NCBI GenBank assembly: GCA_017935625.1
Contig: JAGBHC010000021.1
Span: 1-39,860 of the forward strand
Source of the DNA: Rikenellaceae bacterium
GTDB taxonomy: Bacteria; Bacteroidota; Bacteroidia; Bacteroidales; Rikenellaceae
DNA length: 39,860 nt
Direction: 5' to 3'
This document shows positions 22,166 through 30,732 of the stretch, piece after piece. Every line of letters begins with the position of its first letter. Within the stretch, counting starts at the first letter, position 1. A model generated the notes under the pieces. It was not told the origin of the DNA. It saw nothing but the letters and a program-made list of their open reading frames with translations, and searched no databases. Position numbers and translations under genes: made by a program.

Positions 22166-25100
22166 TCAGACGGCCACCGGTTCGATGTCGTCCAGCTGGA
22201 CGTACCACAGATAACCCTCCACCTCGGTGTAACCCATCTCTTGCAGCAGGCGCATGTAGGCCCTGATTTGGGCGGCGTGCTGGGTGCGGTGGGCCATGCC
22301 GAACTTATAGTCCACGACCACGGCGCGGGTTGCCTTGGTCATCACCCGGTCGGGACGGTGTATCTGCGGCGAGATGATTTCGTTTTCGTTGCGCACCTGG
22401 TCCCAGTCGCCCTCGAACCAGTTGCGGATGAGCGGATTGGTGAATGCCGCCTCTATCTTCTCCCGCAGCAGGGCCCCTTCGTGGGGCGAGAGGAGCGACT
22501 GGCGCTCCATGAGCGTCACCGAACGCATGATGTCCTCGCGGGTTTCGGACTGTTCGAAGGCGCGGTGCATGAGGATGCCGAAGTTGCGCGGCGAGAGGGC
22601 GGGCGTGCTCTCCTGCTCGTCGGTGTAGCGCTGGGAGGGAAGTCTGAGCTTCACCCGTCCGGCCGTCTCGCCGGTGGCGTAGCGGGTCAGGGGCTCGGCC
22701 GGGTCGGTTTTGCCGGAGGTCATGCGGGTGGGGGTGCCGAAGGCGTAGCGGGCGATTTCCCGGTCGGGCTCTTCGGCGTAGGTGCCCTTCAGGGAGGCGC
22801 CGGCCCGGGCCTGCCCCGAGGCCGCGTCGCCGCTCAGGGCGGCCAGCAGCAGGTCGTGGATGCCGCTCCGCTGCCGGCTCTGGAGCGGAATCATGATGTG
22901 CAGTTCGTTCTGGGCGCGGGTCAGGGCCACGTAGAGGGTGTTCACGTTGTCGATGTGGCTCATGACCGTCTCCTGATAGTAGCGCTCGGAGAAGAGCGAC
23001 TCGGCCGTCTTCTGTTCGTAGCGGACGGGGGCGCGTCCCAGCTCCTGGAAGGGGGTGCCCTCGCAGCTGCTCCAGAGGGTGGGGTTGAGCACCGGGGTCA
23101 TGGACCAGTTGCAGAAGGGGATGATGACGGCCGGATAGGCCAGACCCTTCGATTTGTGGATGGTGGTGACGGTGATGGCCGAGCGGCTCGGCGGGATGTT
23201 GATGGGCTGTTTGTGGCCGTGGTCGTCCCACGCCTTGAGAAAAAGCGGGATGTCGGCCACCGAATTGGTGCAGAAGTTCACGATTTGCTGGTGCAGGGCC
23301 TGCAGGTAGGCCACGTCGCGCTCCCGGTCGCCGAGTCCGAATGCGAGCACGATGCGTTCGAAAGCCTCCTGCGGCGAGAGCAGGCGCAGGTGCCGGAACA
23401 GCCGGTCGTCTTCCGGGGAGAGGGGGGCGTCGAACGGCCGGTCGAACCAGCGGTTGAAGAGGGCGCGGGCGATGGTGTTGTCGCTGTTCACGGCCAGCCG
23501 CAGGCAGGCGACGACCAGCGAGCAGATGTCGGCGCTGCCCACCTGCAGCGAGTCGCTCGACACCACGTCGAAGCAGTAGCCGGGGTCGGCCCCGCTGTTC
23601 TTGTGCTCCAGCAGCAGCTGGGCGATGCGGCTGCCCTCGGTGTTGCGGCGGACGAGAATGGCGATGTCGCCCGCGGCATAGCCCTGGTCCTGCAGGGCCT
23701 TGATTCGCTCCACGACGGGCGGCACGACGGGTTCGCCCGGCCGGCGCGGATAGGTGGTGAGGGTGACGTAGCCCGGCTGCTGGTCGCGGGCGCACTCCTG
23801 CCGGAAGTCGCGGTAGGCCGCCGCCAGGGCCCCGTGCAGCTGCCGGTGCATGGGACGGCCGATGTCGCCCTGCTCGAGTCCTTTGTCTGTCAGTGCGTCG
23901 AGCGCCGCATTGTCCGCATCGACTATCGAGCCGATGACCTCGTTGTTGAACTCCACCACGGCGGGCAGACTCCTCCAGTTGGTGGTCAGCGGCCGGGGCG
24001 GCCGGGTGGCCAGCCGCCGGGCCACTTCGGAGGAGAGGATGCGCCAGTCGCCGCCCCGCCAGCGGTAGATGGCCTGCTTGACGTCTCCCACCAGCAGCAC
24101 GGGGGTTCCCGGCTCCTCGGAGAGCGTGTTGTGCAGCAGGGGAATGAAGTTCTCCCACTGTTTGACGGAGGTGTCCTGGAACTCGTCTATCATGAAGCGG
24201 TGGTAGTAGTTGCCCACCTTTTCGAAGATGAAGGGGGTGTCGTTGTTTCCGGCGATGAGTCGGGCGAGGGTGTCGTTGGTGTCGGAGATGTGCATCAGGT
24301 TCTGTTCGCGGCACAGGGTCTCCACCTGCCGGGCCAGGTCGGCCAGCAGCGCGAAGTCGCGCAGTCCGCCGGCCAACAGCCTGCAGCTGTTCAGAAAGCG
24401 GTAGTTGTCGTCGTAGATGCCGCACAGTTCGCCGAGCAGGCTGCGCAGTGCGGGGGTCACCGCCTCCACGCCGGCGTTGTTGGCCCCTTTCTTGGGGTGC
24501 CAGCTCTCGGCCTCCAGCAGGTTGGCGGTGGTTTTGGAGTAGGGGCCGATTTCGCCGGCGGCCACCCGGTAGAAGTAGCCCACGCCGCTGCGGCTGCCGC
24601 CGGTGAAGTCGCCGAGGGCGAGTCCGGCGCCGTCGATGATTTCGGTGGCCCGGCGGGCCAGTTCGCCCATCCGCTTCTCGATTTCGGCGGCCTGTGCCGA
24701 GGCGCGGTGCACGATTTCGCGCAGCCGGTCGCGGTCGAGGGCGACGGGGGCGGCCTTGTACTCCTCGCGGAAGATTTCGGTGCCTATCTCCTCGATGTTC
24801 TTCTTGATGTTCCAGGCGGCGTTGCCGTCGATGCGCTCCTCCACCAGTTCGAAAATCCAGCGCCGCAGCTTGTCGTCCGAGGAGATGCGTTCGATGAGGG
24901 CGTCGGTCGCCTCGGAGAGCAGCGTGTCGGTCTGGAGTTCGAGGTTGAAGTTGAGTTCGATGCCCAGCTCCTTGATGAAGGAGCGGATGATGCGCTGGAA
25001 GAACTTGTCGATGGTGAGCACCGCGAAGTGGCTGTAATCGTGCAGGATGTAGGTGCGGGCCTCGGTCGCCCGGCTGCGGATGGCCTCTTCGCTCAGGCCC

Positions 25101-25330
25101 AGCTCGCGGCCCAGGTCGCGCAGGTAGCCGGTCCGTTCGCCGTTGGCCAGCTTGTTGATTTCGCTCAGGATACGGCTCTTCATCTCCTCGGTGGCCTTGT
25201 TGGTGAAGGTCACCGCGAGGATGTGGCGGTAGAGCACGGGGCTCTCTATCACGTTGCGGACGTATTCGTAGGCCAGCGAATAGGTCTTCCCCGACCCGGC
25301 CGATGCGTTGTATATCTTAACTTCTCCCAT
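22166..25330 (-). CDS. addA: AddA/RecB-like helicase-nuclease of double-strand break repair
   Basis: A 1054-residue UvrD-type helicase with a C-terminal nuclease domain, the A subunit of the AddAB enzyme that resects DNA ends for RecA. Walker A is NASAGSGKT with K15; AVTFTNKATEEMKSRI is motif Ia; VLTIDKFFQRIIRSF follows; the Walker B/DEXX region is MIDEFQDTSVKQWENF; QAIYRWRGGDW is motif III; TTIHKSKGLAYPAVIIPF is motif V; and LYVALTRAQNELHIM is motif VI. The PD-(D/E)XK nuclease is at the end, with PDRVMTKATRAVVVDYKFG (D1007, K1009). The gene is divergent from the DUF2807-addB unit, an unusual split of the addAB pair. The start ATG 25330 gives MGEVKIYNASAG, as in the family. Confidence 0.92.
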   Translation of the reverse strand: MGEVKIYNASAGSGKTYSLAYEYVRNVIESPVLYRHILAVTFTNKATEEMKSRILSEINKLANGERTGYLRDLGRELGLSEEAIRSRATEARTYILHDYSHFAVLTIDKFFQRIIRSFIKELGIELNFNLELQTDTLLSEATDALIERISSDDKLRRWIFELVEERIDGNAAWNIKKNIEEIGTEIFREEYKAAPVALDRDRLREIVHRASAQAAEIEKRMGELARRATEIIDGAGLALGDFTGGSRSGVGYFYRVAAGEIGPYSKTTANLLEAESWHPKKGANNAGVEAVTPALRSLLGELCGIYDDNYRFLNSCRLLAGGLRDFALLADLARQVETLCREQNLMHISDTNDTLARLIAGNNDTPFIFEKVGNYYHRFMIDEFQDTSVKQWENFIPLLHNTLSEEPGTPVLLVGDVKQAIYRWRGGDWRILSSEVARRLATRPPRPLTTNWRSLPAVVEFNNEVIGSIVDADNAALDALTDKGLEQGDIGRPMHRQLHGALAAAYRDFRQECARDQQPGYVTLTTYPRRPGEPVVPPVVERIKALQDQGYAAGDIAILVRRNTEGSRIAQLLLEHKNSGADPGYCFDVVSSDSLQVGSADICSLVVACLRLAVNSDNTIARALFNRWFDRPFDAPLSPEDDRLFRHLRLLSPQEAFERIVLAFGLGDRERDVAYLQALHQQIVNFCTNSVADIPLFLKAWDDHGHKQPINIPPSRSAITVTTIHKSKGLAYPAVIIPFCNWSMTPVLNPTLWSSCEGTPFQELGRAPVRYEQKTAESLFSERYYQETVMSHIDNVNTLYVALTRAQNELHIMIPLQSRQRSGIHDLLLAALSGDAASGQARAGASLKGTYAEEPDREIARYAFGTPTRMTSGKTDPAEPLTRYATGETAGRVKLRLPSQRYTDEQESTPALSPRNFGILMHRAFEQSETREDIMRSVTLMERQSLLSPHEGALLREKIEAAFTNPLIRNWFEGDWDQVRNENEIISPQIHRPDRVMTKATRAVVVDYKFGMAHRTQHAAQIRAYMRLLQEMGYTEVEGYLWYVQLDDIEPVAV

Positions 25331-25393
25331 GGCGTCTGTACCCGAAAAATCAGGACTAAAGGTAGGAATTAATTTTCTAAAAAGCCCGGGGTG

Positions 25394-25425
25394 TTTGATT
25401 AAAACTTGAAAAATGGTTATCTTGC
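25394..25425 (+). promoter_or_regulatory. Candidate promoter of the DUF2807-addB unit
   Basis: TTTG (25394-25397), 20 bases, then TATCTTGC (25418-25425), which misses the consensus at the last two positions. It supports ATG 25448 as the start rather than 25406. Confidence 0.55.
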
Positions 25426-25447
25426 TACGGATTTTAACATATCGAAG

Positions 25448-26137
25448 ATGATGAAAAGGTTTCTATTTGCACTACTTATCCTGCTGGGCGCCGCCGGCGT
25501 GCGGGGTCAGCAGACGGTGTCGGGCGGCAATCTGGCCGAATTCCGTCGAATTTCGCTTTCGGGACGTTTGAGCGTGGTGCTGGAGCGGGTCGATTCGACG
25601 GAGGCCTGTTCGGTGAGCGTCGATTTGAACGGCGAACCGGCCGACCGCATGTCGTGGAGCGTGGCCAAAGGCGAACTCAAGATAAAGACCCGGCTGGGCA
25701 GGGGGAACGGCAACATCCCTCAGGTGAAGATACGCTACTGCGAGCTGGACGAACTCTCGGTCTCGGATGCCGACGTGCGGGTCGATACGCTGCGGGGCAC
25801 CAAGATGGATATCTCCCTCTCCGGCGGCAAGCTCTACGGGGCGGTCGTGTGCCGCGACCTGAAGCTCGAAGCCGTGAGCGGGTCGGCGGTGGAGCTGGTC
25901 GGAGAGGCCGATTACCTGACGCTCACGGCCACCAACACCTCCCAGGTCGAGCTGCTCGGGTTCGTGAGCCGCAGCCTCGACGTGCGTGCGGCGGCGAGTG
26001 CCGTGGCCAGCGTGCGTGCCACCGACCGCATCGTCTCCAACGTGCAGACGGGCGCCAAGGTCTTCTATGCCGGCAATCCGCCGCTGGTGCGCGGCAGCCA
26101 GTCGCTGGGCGGCGTGTTCTCTCCGATAGCCGAGTAG
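25448..26137 (+). CDS. DUF2807 (GIN domain) secreted protein
   Basis: A 229-residue exported protein with a signal peptide MMKRFLFALLILLGAAGVRGQ. The mature part is a repetitive right-handed beta-helix-like domain of the DUF2807 type: FRRISLSGRLSVVLER at the start, then short strand-turn repeats (VSDADVRVDTLRGTKMDISLSGG, split as LSVSDADVRVD and MDISLSGGKLYG; LKLEAVSGSAVELVGEA; LTLTATNTSQVELLG; SLDVRAAASAVASVRA), ending VFYAGNPPLVRGSQSLGG. The family is widespread in Bacteroidetes, is described as the head of putative autotransporter adhesins, and has no proven function. It stops 4 bases before addB and is probably in the same transcript; a functional link to DNA repair is not evident. Confidence 0.82.
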   Translation: MMKRFLFALLILLGAAGVRGQQTVSGGNLAEFRRISLSGRLSVVLERVDSTEACSVSVDLNGEPADRMSWSVAKGELKIKTRLGRGNGNIPQVKIRYCELDELSVSDADVRVDTLRGTKMDISLSGGKLYGAVVCRDLKLEAVSGSAVELVGEADYLTLTATNTSQVELLGFVSRSLDVRAAASAVASVRATDRIVSNVQTGAKVFYAGNPPLVRGSQSLGGVFSPIAE

Positions 26138-26141
26138 GAAG

Positions 26142-29054
26142 ATGGCTTCGGGCGAGAGTTTCCTCTATCGTGTGGCCGCCGACCTCTATGCCCGTTACGG
26201 CGAGGGGGTGAGCGAGCTGCACATTCTTTTTCCCAACCGTCGTGCGAGGCTCTTTTTCGCCGATGCGTTGGCCCGCATCGCCTCCCGGCCGATGTGGCAG
26301 CCCCGCTACACCACCATCGACGAACTGATGGAGGCCATCGCCGGACTCGCCCAGGGTGACAGGCTGCGGATGGTGACCGAACTCTACAAGGTCTACTCCG
26401 AATTCCACAAGGAGAGTTTCGATACCTTCTATTTCTGGGGCGAGATGCTGCTGGCCGACTTCGATGCCGTGGACAAATACCGGATTGACGCGAAGATGTT
26501 GTTCTCCAATATCTTCGACCTGAAGAGCATCGAGGACGACTGGCGCTATCTCACGCCCGACCAGCTGGCCGTGGTGCGCCGTTTCTGGGAGAGTTTCGGC
26601 CAGCAGAGCGGCTTCTCGCAGCAGAAGAAGGAGTTCCTCTCCATCTGGCGCACCCTGCAGCCCATCTACGACGGGCTGCGCGAGCGGCTCTCGGCGCAGC
26701 AGACGGGCTACAACGGCATGATACAGCGCCGGGCGGCCGACCTAATAAAGGACGGGCAGGTGCCCGGCGAATTCACGGCCCGGCCGCGCCGCTACGTGGT
26801 GGCGGGATTCAATGCGCTGACCGAGTGCGAAAAGATACTCTTCACCTACCTCGACCATGCGTTCGGCACCGATTTCTATTGGGATTACGACCGCTACTAT
26901 CTGGAGGACGAACGGCAGGAGGCGGGGCTTTTCATGCGCGAGAATATCGCCCGGTTCCCGCCGGCCGCGGTTTTCGACTGCGAGAATTTCGCCGCGCAGA
27001 AACATATCGAAATCATCGACACGGTGTCGGAGGTGATGCAGTGCAAGTGCGCCGGCCGGTTGCTCGAAAGGCTCCGTAGCGAGCGGGCCGCCGGAGCTGC
27101 CGGAGCGGAAGCGCGCGGGGGCGGACTCGACAAGGAGACGGCCATCGTGCTGACGGACGAGAATCTGCTCATGCCGCTGCTCTATTCGCTGCCGGAGTGC
27201 GTCGATAACGTGAACATCACCATGGGCTATCCGCTGCGGCAGACGCTGGCCTACTCTTTCGCCGAGCGGCTGCTGGAGCTCCAGCGCCGCAAGAAGGTGC
27301 GCACGACCCGTTCGGGCGAGGTGCGTACCGTGTTCTATTACAGCGATGCGGCGGGGCTGCTCTCCCATCCCTACATCGGCGGGGCCTGCCCCGGAGCGGA
27401 GGCGCTGCTCGCCGAGCTCACCCGCCGTCAGGCCGCCTACGTCGATTCGCGGCGGTTGGCGGGCGACGCGCTGCTGGAGCGCATCTTCACTCCCTGCCAG
27501 GGGTGGAGACAACTGGGCGGCTATCTCATCGAGATGCTGTCGGCGGTGGCGTCGATGCCCTATGCGGGCGAGGACCGGCGCGAGCGGACCGAGTTTCTGA
27601 CCGTGGTGGCCGACAACCTGCGCCGCCTGGTCAATTCGCTGGATGCCTGCGGGCTGGGCGAGGAGATAACCGACGGGGTCTTCTCCTCGTTGCTGCGGCG
27701 CGTGTTGCAGAACGTGCGCATTCCGTTCCAGGGCGAACCGTTGGCGGGGGTGCAGGTGATGGGTATTCTGGAGACCCGCAACCTCGACTTCGAGAATGTC
27801 GTCATCCTGTCGATGAACGACGACAACTTCCCCGGCAGCCGCACCGTTTCGTCGTCGTTCGTCCCCTACAATCTGCGCATGGCCTACGGGCTGCCCACGC
27901 CGCTGCATCACGAGGGCGTCTATGCCTACTACTTCTACCGGCTCGTCCAGCGGGCCCGGCGGGTCTTCATGGTCTACTGCTCGAGCAGCGACGAGAAGAG
28001 CACCGGCGAGCCGAGCCGCTACATCTATCAGCTGCTGTACGAGTCGCCCCACCGCGGACGCATCGCCCGGCGGAGTATCGGGGTGGATGTCAATCTGGCC
28101 TCGGCCGAACCCATCGCGGTGCCCAAAAGCGGCGAGGCGGGCGAACGCCTCTTCGCGTGGCTCGACAATCCCGAGCGGACGCTCTCGCCGACGGCGCTGT
28201 TCAACTACGTGCAGTGTCCGCTCAAATTCTACTTCCATTCGGTGGCGCGCCTGCGCGGCGAAGAGGAGGTGGGCGAGGAGATAGATTCGCCCACGTTCGG
28301 CAATATCCTCCACAAGGCGATGGAGACGCTCTACCGCCGTTTCGTGGGGGCGGGCGACCCGCGTGCGGCCATCGGAGCGCTGCGGGGCGACGGGGCCGTG
28401 GTGACGGCGGTGTGCGATGCCATCCGCAGCGAGTATCTGCACGACGAGACGGCCGACGAGCGCGACTGGGGCGGAAACCTGCTGCTGATAAAGGATATCG
28501 CCACCAAATACATCGACCGCTGCTATCTGCCGTGGGACGCCTCCCACGAGGCGTTCAGCGTGGTGGACCTCGAAAAGAACATCGGCTGCGAATTCGACAT
28601 CGTTTGCGGCGGCGAGCGCCGGAAGGTCTATTTCGGAGGCAAGGCCGACCGCATCGACCGGATGGAGGACGGTTCGATGCGCATCGTGGACTACAAGTCG
28701 GGGGCCGACAAAATCGTCTTCGACGGGGTGCCGTCCCTGTTCGACCCGCGCACGGCCAACAGCGCCGTGCTCCAGACCCTGCTCTACGCCATGATGCTCG
28801 ACCGGGGCGAGGGGCTGAGCGTCACGCCCACGCTCTACTATGCCCGCAGCATCAACCGCCGCGACTATTCGCCCCTGCTCGACGACAAGAGCCGCGGTCC
28901 GGTGCGCAGTTATGCCGACTATCGCGAAGAGTTCGAGACGCAGCTGCGCACGCTGCTCGAGGAGCTGTTCGATGCGGAGCGGCCTTTCGTCCAGGCGGCC
29001 GACTCCAAGCCGTGTCAGTATTGCGATTTCAAAGCCATCTGCCGCCGCGAGTAG
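26142..29054 (+). CDS. addB: AddB-like nuclease subunit with Fe-S cluster
   Basis: A 970-residue protein matching the B subunit of AddAB in Bacteroidetes. The N-terminal and middle parts are a degenerate superfamily I helicase fold with no Walker A Lys (HILFPNRRARLFFADAL replaces it), as is usual here; ENVVILSMNDDNFPGSR and FNYVQCPLKFYFHS are family segments. The C-terminal PD-(D/E)XK nuclease has GKADRIDR (D836) and IVDYKSG (D850, K852). Four cysteines frame it: C692 before the domain, and C958, C961, C967 at the very end (PCQYCDFKAICRRE), the pattern that binds a [4Fe-4S] cluster in AddB. With AddA it resects double-strand breaks. The gene ends in a strong terminator. Confidence 0.9.
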   Translation: MASGESFLYRVAADLYARYGEGVSELHILFPNRRARLFFADALARIASRPMWQPRYTTIDELMEAIAGLAQGDRLRMVTELYKVYSEFHKESFDTFYFWGEMLLADFDAVDKYRIDAKMLFSNIFDLKSIEDDWRYLTPDQLAVVRRFWESFGQQSGFSQQKKEFLSIWRTLQPIYDGLRERLSAQQTGYNGMIQRRAADLIKDGQVPGEFTARPRRYVVAGFNALTECEKILFTYLDHAFGTDFYWDYDRYYLEDERQEAGLFMRENIARFPPAAVFDCENFAAQKHIEIIDTVSEVMQCKCAGRLLERLRSERAAGAAGAEARGGGLDKETAIVLTDENLLMPLLYSLPECVDNVNITMGYPLRQTLAYSFAERLLELQRRKKVRTTRSGEVRTVFYYSDAAGLLSHPYIGGACPGAEALLAELTRRQAAYVDSRRLAGDALLERIFTPCQGWRQLGGYLIEMLSAVASMPYAGEDRRERTEFLTVVADNLRRLVNSLDACGLGEEITDGVFSSLLRRVLQNVRIPFQGEPLAGVQVMGILETRNLDFENVVILSMNDDNFPGSRTVSSSFVPYNLRMAYGLPTPLHHEGVYAYYFYRLVQRARRVFMVYCSSSDEKSTGEPSRYIYQLLYESPHRGRIARRSIGVDVNLASAEPIAVPKSGEAGERLFAWLDNPERTLSPTALFNYVQCPLKFYFHSVARLRGEEEVGEEIDSPTFGNILHKAMETLYRRFVGAGDPRAAIGALRGDGAVVTAVCDAIRSEYLHDETADERDWGGNLLLIKDIATKYIDRCYLPWDASHEAFSVVDLEKNIGCEFDIVCGGERRKVYFGGKADRIDRMEDGSMRIVDYKSGADKIVFDGVPSLFDPRTANSAVLQTLLYAMMLDRGEGLSVTPTLYYARSINRRDYSPLLDDKSRGPVRSYADYREEFETQLRTLLEELFDAERPFVQAADSKPCQYCDFKAICRRE

Positions 29055-29071
29055 GGGCGGGGAGGGGAAAA

Positions 29072-29109
29072 CGAGGCATCCCGGCCGTTCGTCGGTCCGG
29101 GATGCCTCG
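29072..29109. terminator. Terminator between addB and the nucleoside permease gene
   Basis: CGAGGCATCCCGG and CCGGGATGCCTCG form a perfect 13-pair stem with a 12-base loop; GTTTT follows shortly on the plus strand. It lies between converging genes. Confidence 0.8.
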
Positions 29110-29133
29110 TCGTTTTGCCGGGGTGTGGCGGAA

Positions 29134-30465
29134 TCAGCGTCCGCCGTCCGCCGCGGGCGTATGTTTGTATTTGAACACCAGTGCGAATACGACACCCACC
29201 ACGAGCGCATAGGCGGCGAAGATGAGCCACGTGGCGCTCCAGTCGCCCAGCAGGTAGGTCTCTTCGCCCACGGTCGTCCAGGTGCAGAAGCGATTGACGA
29301 TTGCGCCCGCGGCCAGCGTGCCGACCGTGGCGCCGATGCCGTTGGTCATCAGCATGAAAAGTCCCTGGGCCGCGCCCTGAATCGAGCAGTCGGTCTCGCG
29401 CTCCACGAACAATGCTCCCGAGACGTTGAAGAAGTCGAACGCCACGCCGTAGACTATCATCGAACCGATGAACATCCACAGTCCGCTGCCGGGATTGCCC
29501 AGTCCGAACAGACCGAAGCGGAGCACCCAGGCGAACATGGCGATGAGCATCACCTTCTTGATGCCGAAGCGTTTGAGGAAGAAGGGGATGAGCAGTATGC
29601 AGAGCGCTTCGGAGATTTGCGAAAGGGAGGTGAGGGCCGTGGCGTTGTTGGCGCCGACGGTGCCGGCGAATTCGGCGGTTCCCTTGAAGCTGGTGATGAA
29701 GGGGGTGGCGTAGCCGTTGGTGATTTGGAGCGAGACGCCCAGCAGCATGGAGAAGATGAAGAAGAGGGCCATCTTGCGCTGCTTGAAGAGTGCGAAAGCC
29801 TTCAGGCCGAACACCTCGGAGAGGCTCTTCTTTCCGGCGTTGCGGTCGGCCACGGGACATGCGGGCAGGGTGAAGGCGTAGATTGCCAGCACGAAGCCCA
29901 GCACGGCGCAGACGAACAGCTGCATGTAGGTGTACTGGAAGCGCGAGGGTGCGTCGGCGCTGAATCCCAGCCACCCCTCGGGGGTGATGTAGGCGAAATT
30001 GACGAACCACATGGCGGCGATGAAGCCCACGGTGCCCCAGACGCGGATGGGCGGGAAGTCGCGAATCGTGTCGTAGCCGTTGCGCGAAAGGATGGAGAAG
30101 GCCACCGTGTTGGAGAGTGCGATGGTGGGCATGTAGAAGGCGACGCTCAGCGTGTAGAGCGTGAAGAAGGGGGCGAAGGCGAGCCCTTCGGGATGGGAAT
30201 ATCCGTAGTACCAGGCTGCGAGCATGAACGCTCCGGCCAGTCCGTGGCTCAGTCCCAGCAGCTTCTGGGCGGGAATGTATTTGTCGGCAATCACGCCCAG
30301 TATGGCGGGCATGAAGATGGAGACCACGCCCTGTATGGAGTAGAACCATGCGATGCGGTCGCCCAGTCCGGCGGGACCCAGGTAGTTGCCCAGGCAGGTG
30401 AGGTAGGAACCCCACACGGCGAACTGGAGAAAGTTCATGAAGGTCAGTCGAATTTTGATGTTCAT
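29134..30465 (-). CDS. MFS nucleoside permease (NupG/XapB type)
   Basis: A 443-residue permease of the nucleoside:H+ symporter branch of the major facilitator superfamily. It has 12 hydrophobic helices. The start MNIKIRLTFMNFLQFAVWGSYLTCLGNYL is the branch's signature (RLxxMxFLQFFxWGSW), and IQGVVSIFMPAILGVIADK and FPPIRVWGTVGFIAAMW are the other conserved blocks. It takes up nucleosides across the inner membrane. The ATG at 30465 is chosen because the frame upstream runs into the promoter region and then antisense across tRNA-Gln and the GrpB-family gene. A minus-strand -7 box (TATTTTTG) is at 30527-30534. The nucleoside preference is unknown. Confidence 0.88.
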   Translation of the reverse strand: MNIKIRLTFMNFLQFAVWGSYLTCLGNYLGPAGLGDRIAWFYSIQGVVSIFMPAILGVIADKYIPAQKLLGLSHGLAGAFMLAAWYYGYSHPEGLAFAPFFTLYTLSVAFYMPTIALSNTVAFSILSRNGYDTIRDFPPIRVWGTVGFIAAMWFVNFAYITPEGWLGFSADAPSRFQYTYMQLFVCAVLGFVLAIYAFTLPACPVADRNAGKKSLSEVFGLKAFALFKQRKMALFFIFSMLLGVSLQITNGYATPFITSFKGTAEFAGTVGANNATALTSLSQISEALCILLIPFFLKRFGIKKVMLIAMFAWVLRFGLFGLGNPGSGLWMFIGSMIVYGVAFDFFNVSGALFVERETDCSIQGAAQGLFMLMTNGIGATVGTLAAGAIVNRFCTWTTVGEETYLLGDWSATWLIFAAYALVVGVVFALVFKYKHTPAADGGR

Positions 30466-30526
30466 AAGTTGTTGAATATTAGGTTTCTGTTCGGTTCGCC
30501 GGTCTTCGTGCCGGAAAAAAGTAAAA

Positions 30527-30534
30527 CAAAAATA
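30527..30534 (-). promoter_or_regulatory. -7 box for the nucleoside permease gene
   Basis: On the minus strand TATTTTTG matches TAnnTTTG, about 62 bases before the start codon. No -33 TTTG is seen. Confidence 0.55.
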
Positions 30535-30555
30535 CGTTTTTTTTTGAAAAAATCC

Positions 30556-30586
30556 TTGCAGGATAAAAAATATTGCCTTAAATTTG
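30556..30586 (+). promoter_or_regulatory. Promoter of tRNA-Gln
   Basis: TTG (30556-30558), 20 bases, TAAATTTG (30579-30586). The mature tRNA begins 33 bases later. Confidence 0.75.
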
Positions 30587-30618
30587 TACCGCGTTTGAGA
30601 ATGAAACGTAACAGAGAT

Positions 30619-30689
30619 TGAGCTATGGTGTAATGGTAACACAACAGATTCTGGTCCTGTTTTTCTTGGTTCGAATCCAGGTAGCTCAA
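30619..30689 (+). tRNA. tRNA-Gln (anticodon CTG)
   Basis: A 71-base tRNA. The acceptor stem is TGAGCTA/TAGCTCA with an A discriminator; the anticodon loop TTCTGGT gives CTG, reading CAG. The anticodon stem ACAGA/CCTGT has an A-C mismatch at its inner pair (31-39). The T arm is CTTGG-TTCGAAT-CCAGG with one wobble. The short length and T1-A72 start fit bacterial tRNA-Gln. CCA is not encoded. Confidence 0.9.
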
Positions 30690-30691
30690 CA

Positions 30692-30725
30692 AACCCGTTG
30701 GATATTTCCGGCGGGTTATTTTTTT
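30692..30725 (+). terminator. Terminator of tRNA-Gln
   Basis: AACCCG (30692-30697) and CGGGTT (30712-30717) form a 6-pair stem with an inner GGA/TCC pairing, followed by seven T. Confidence 0.75.
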
Positions 30726-30732
30726 GCGGGGT

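Noticed and set aside
22241-25372. Plus-strand open frame of 1043 codons
   Set aside because: It is antisense to addA over its whole length, has Gly/Val/His-rich sequence without domains, and arises from GC-rich third codon positions. addA has all helicase motifs.
26742-29210. Minus-strand open frame of 822 codons
   Set aside because: Antisense shadow of addB; no recognisable domain.
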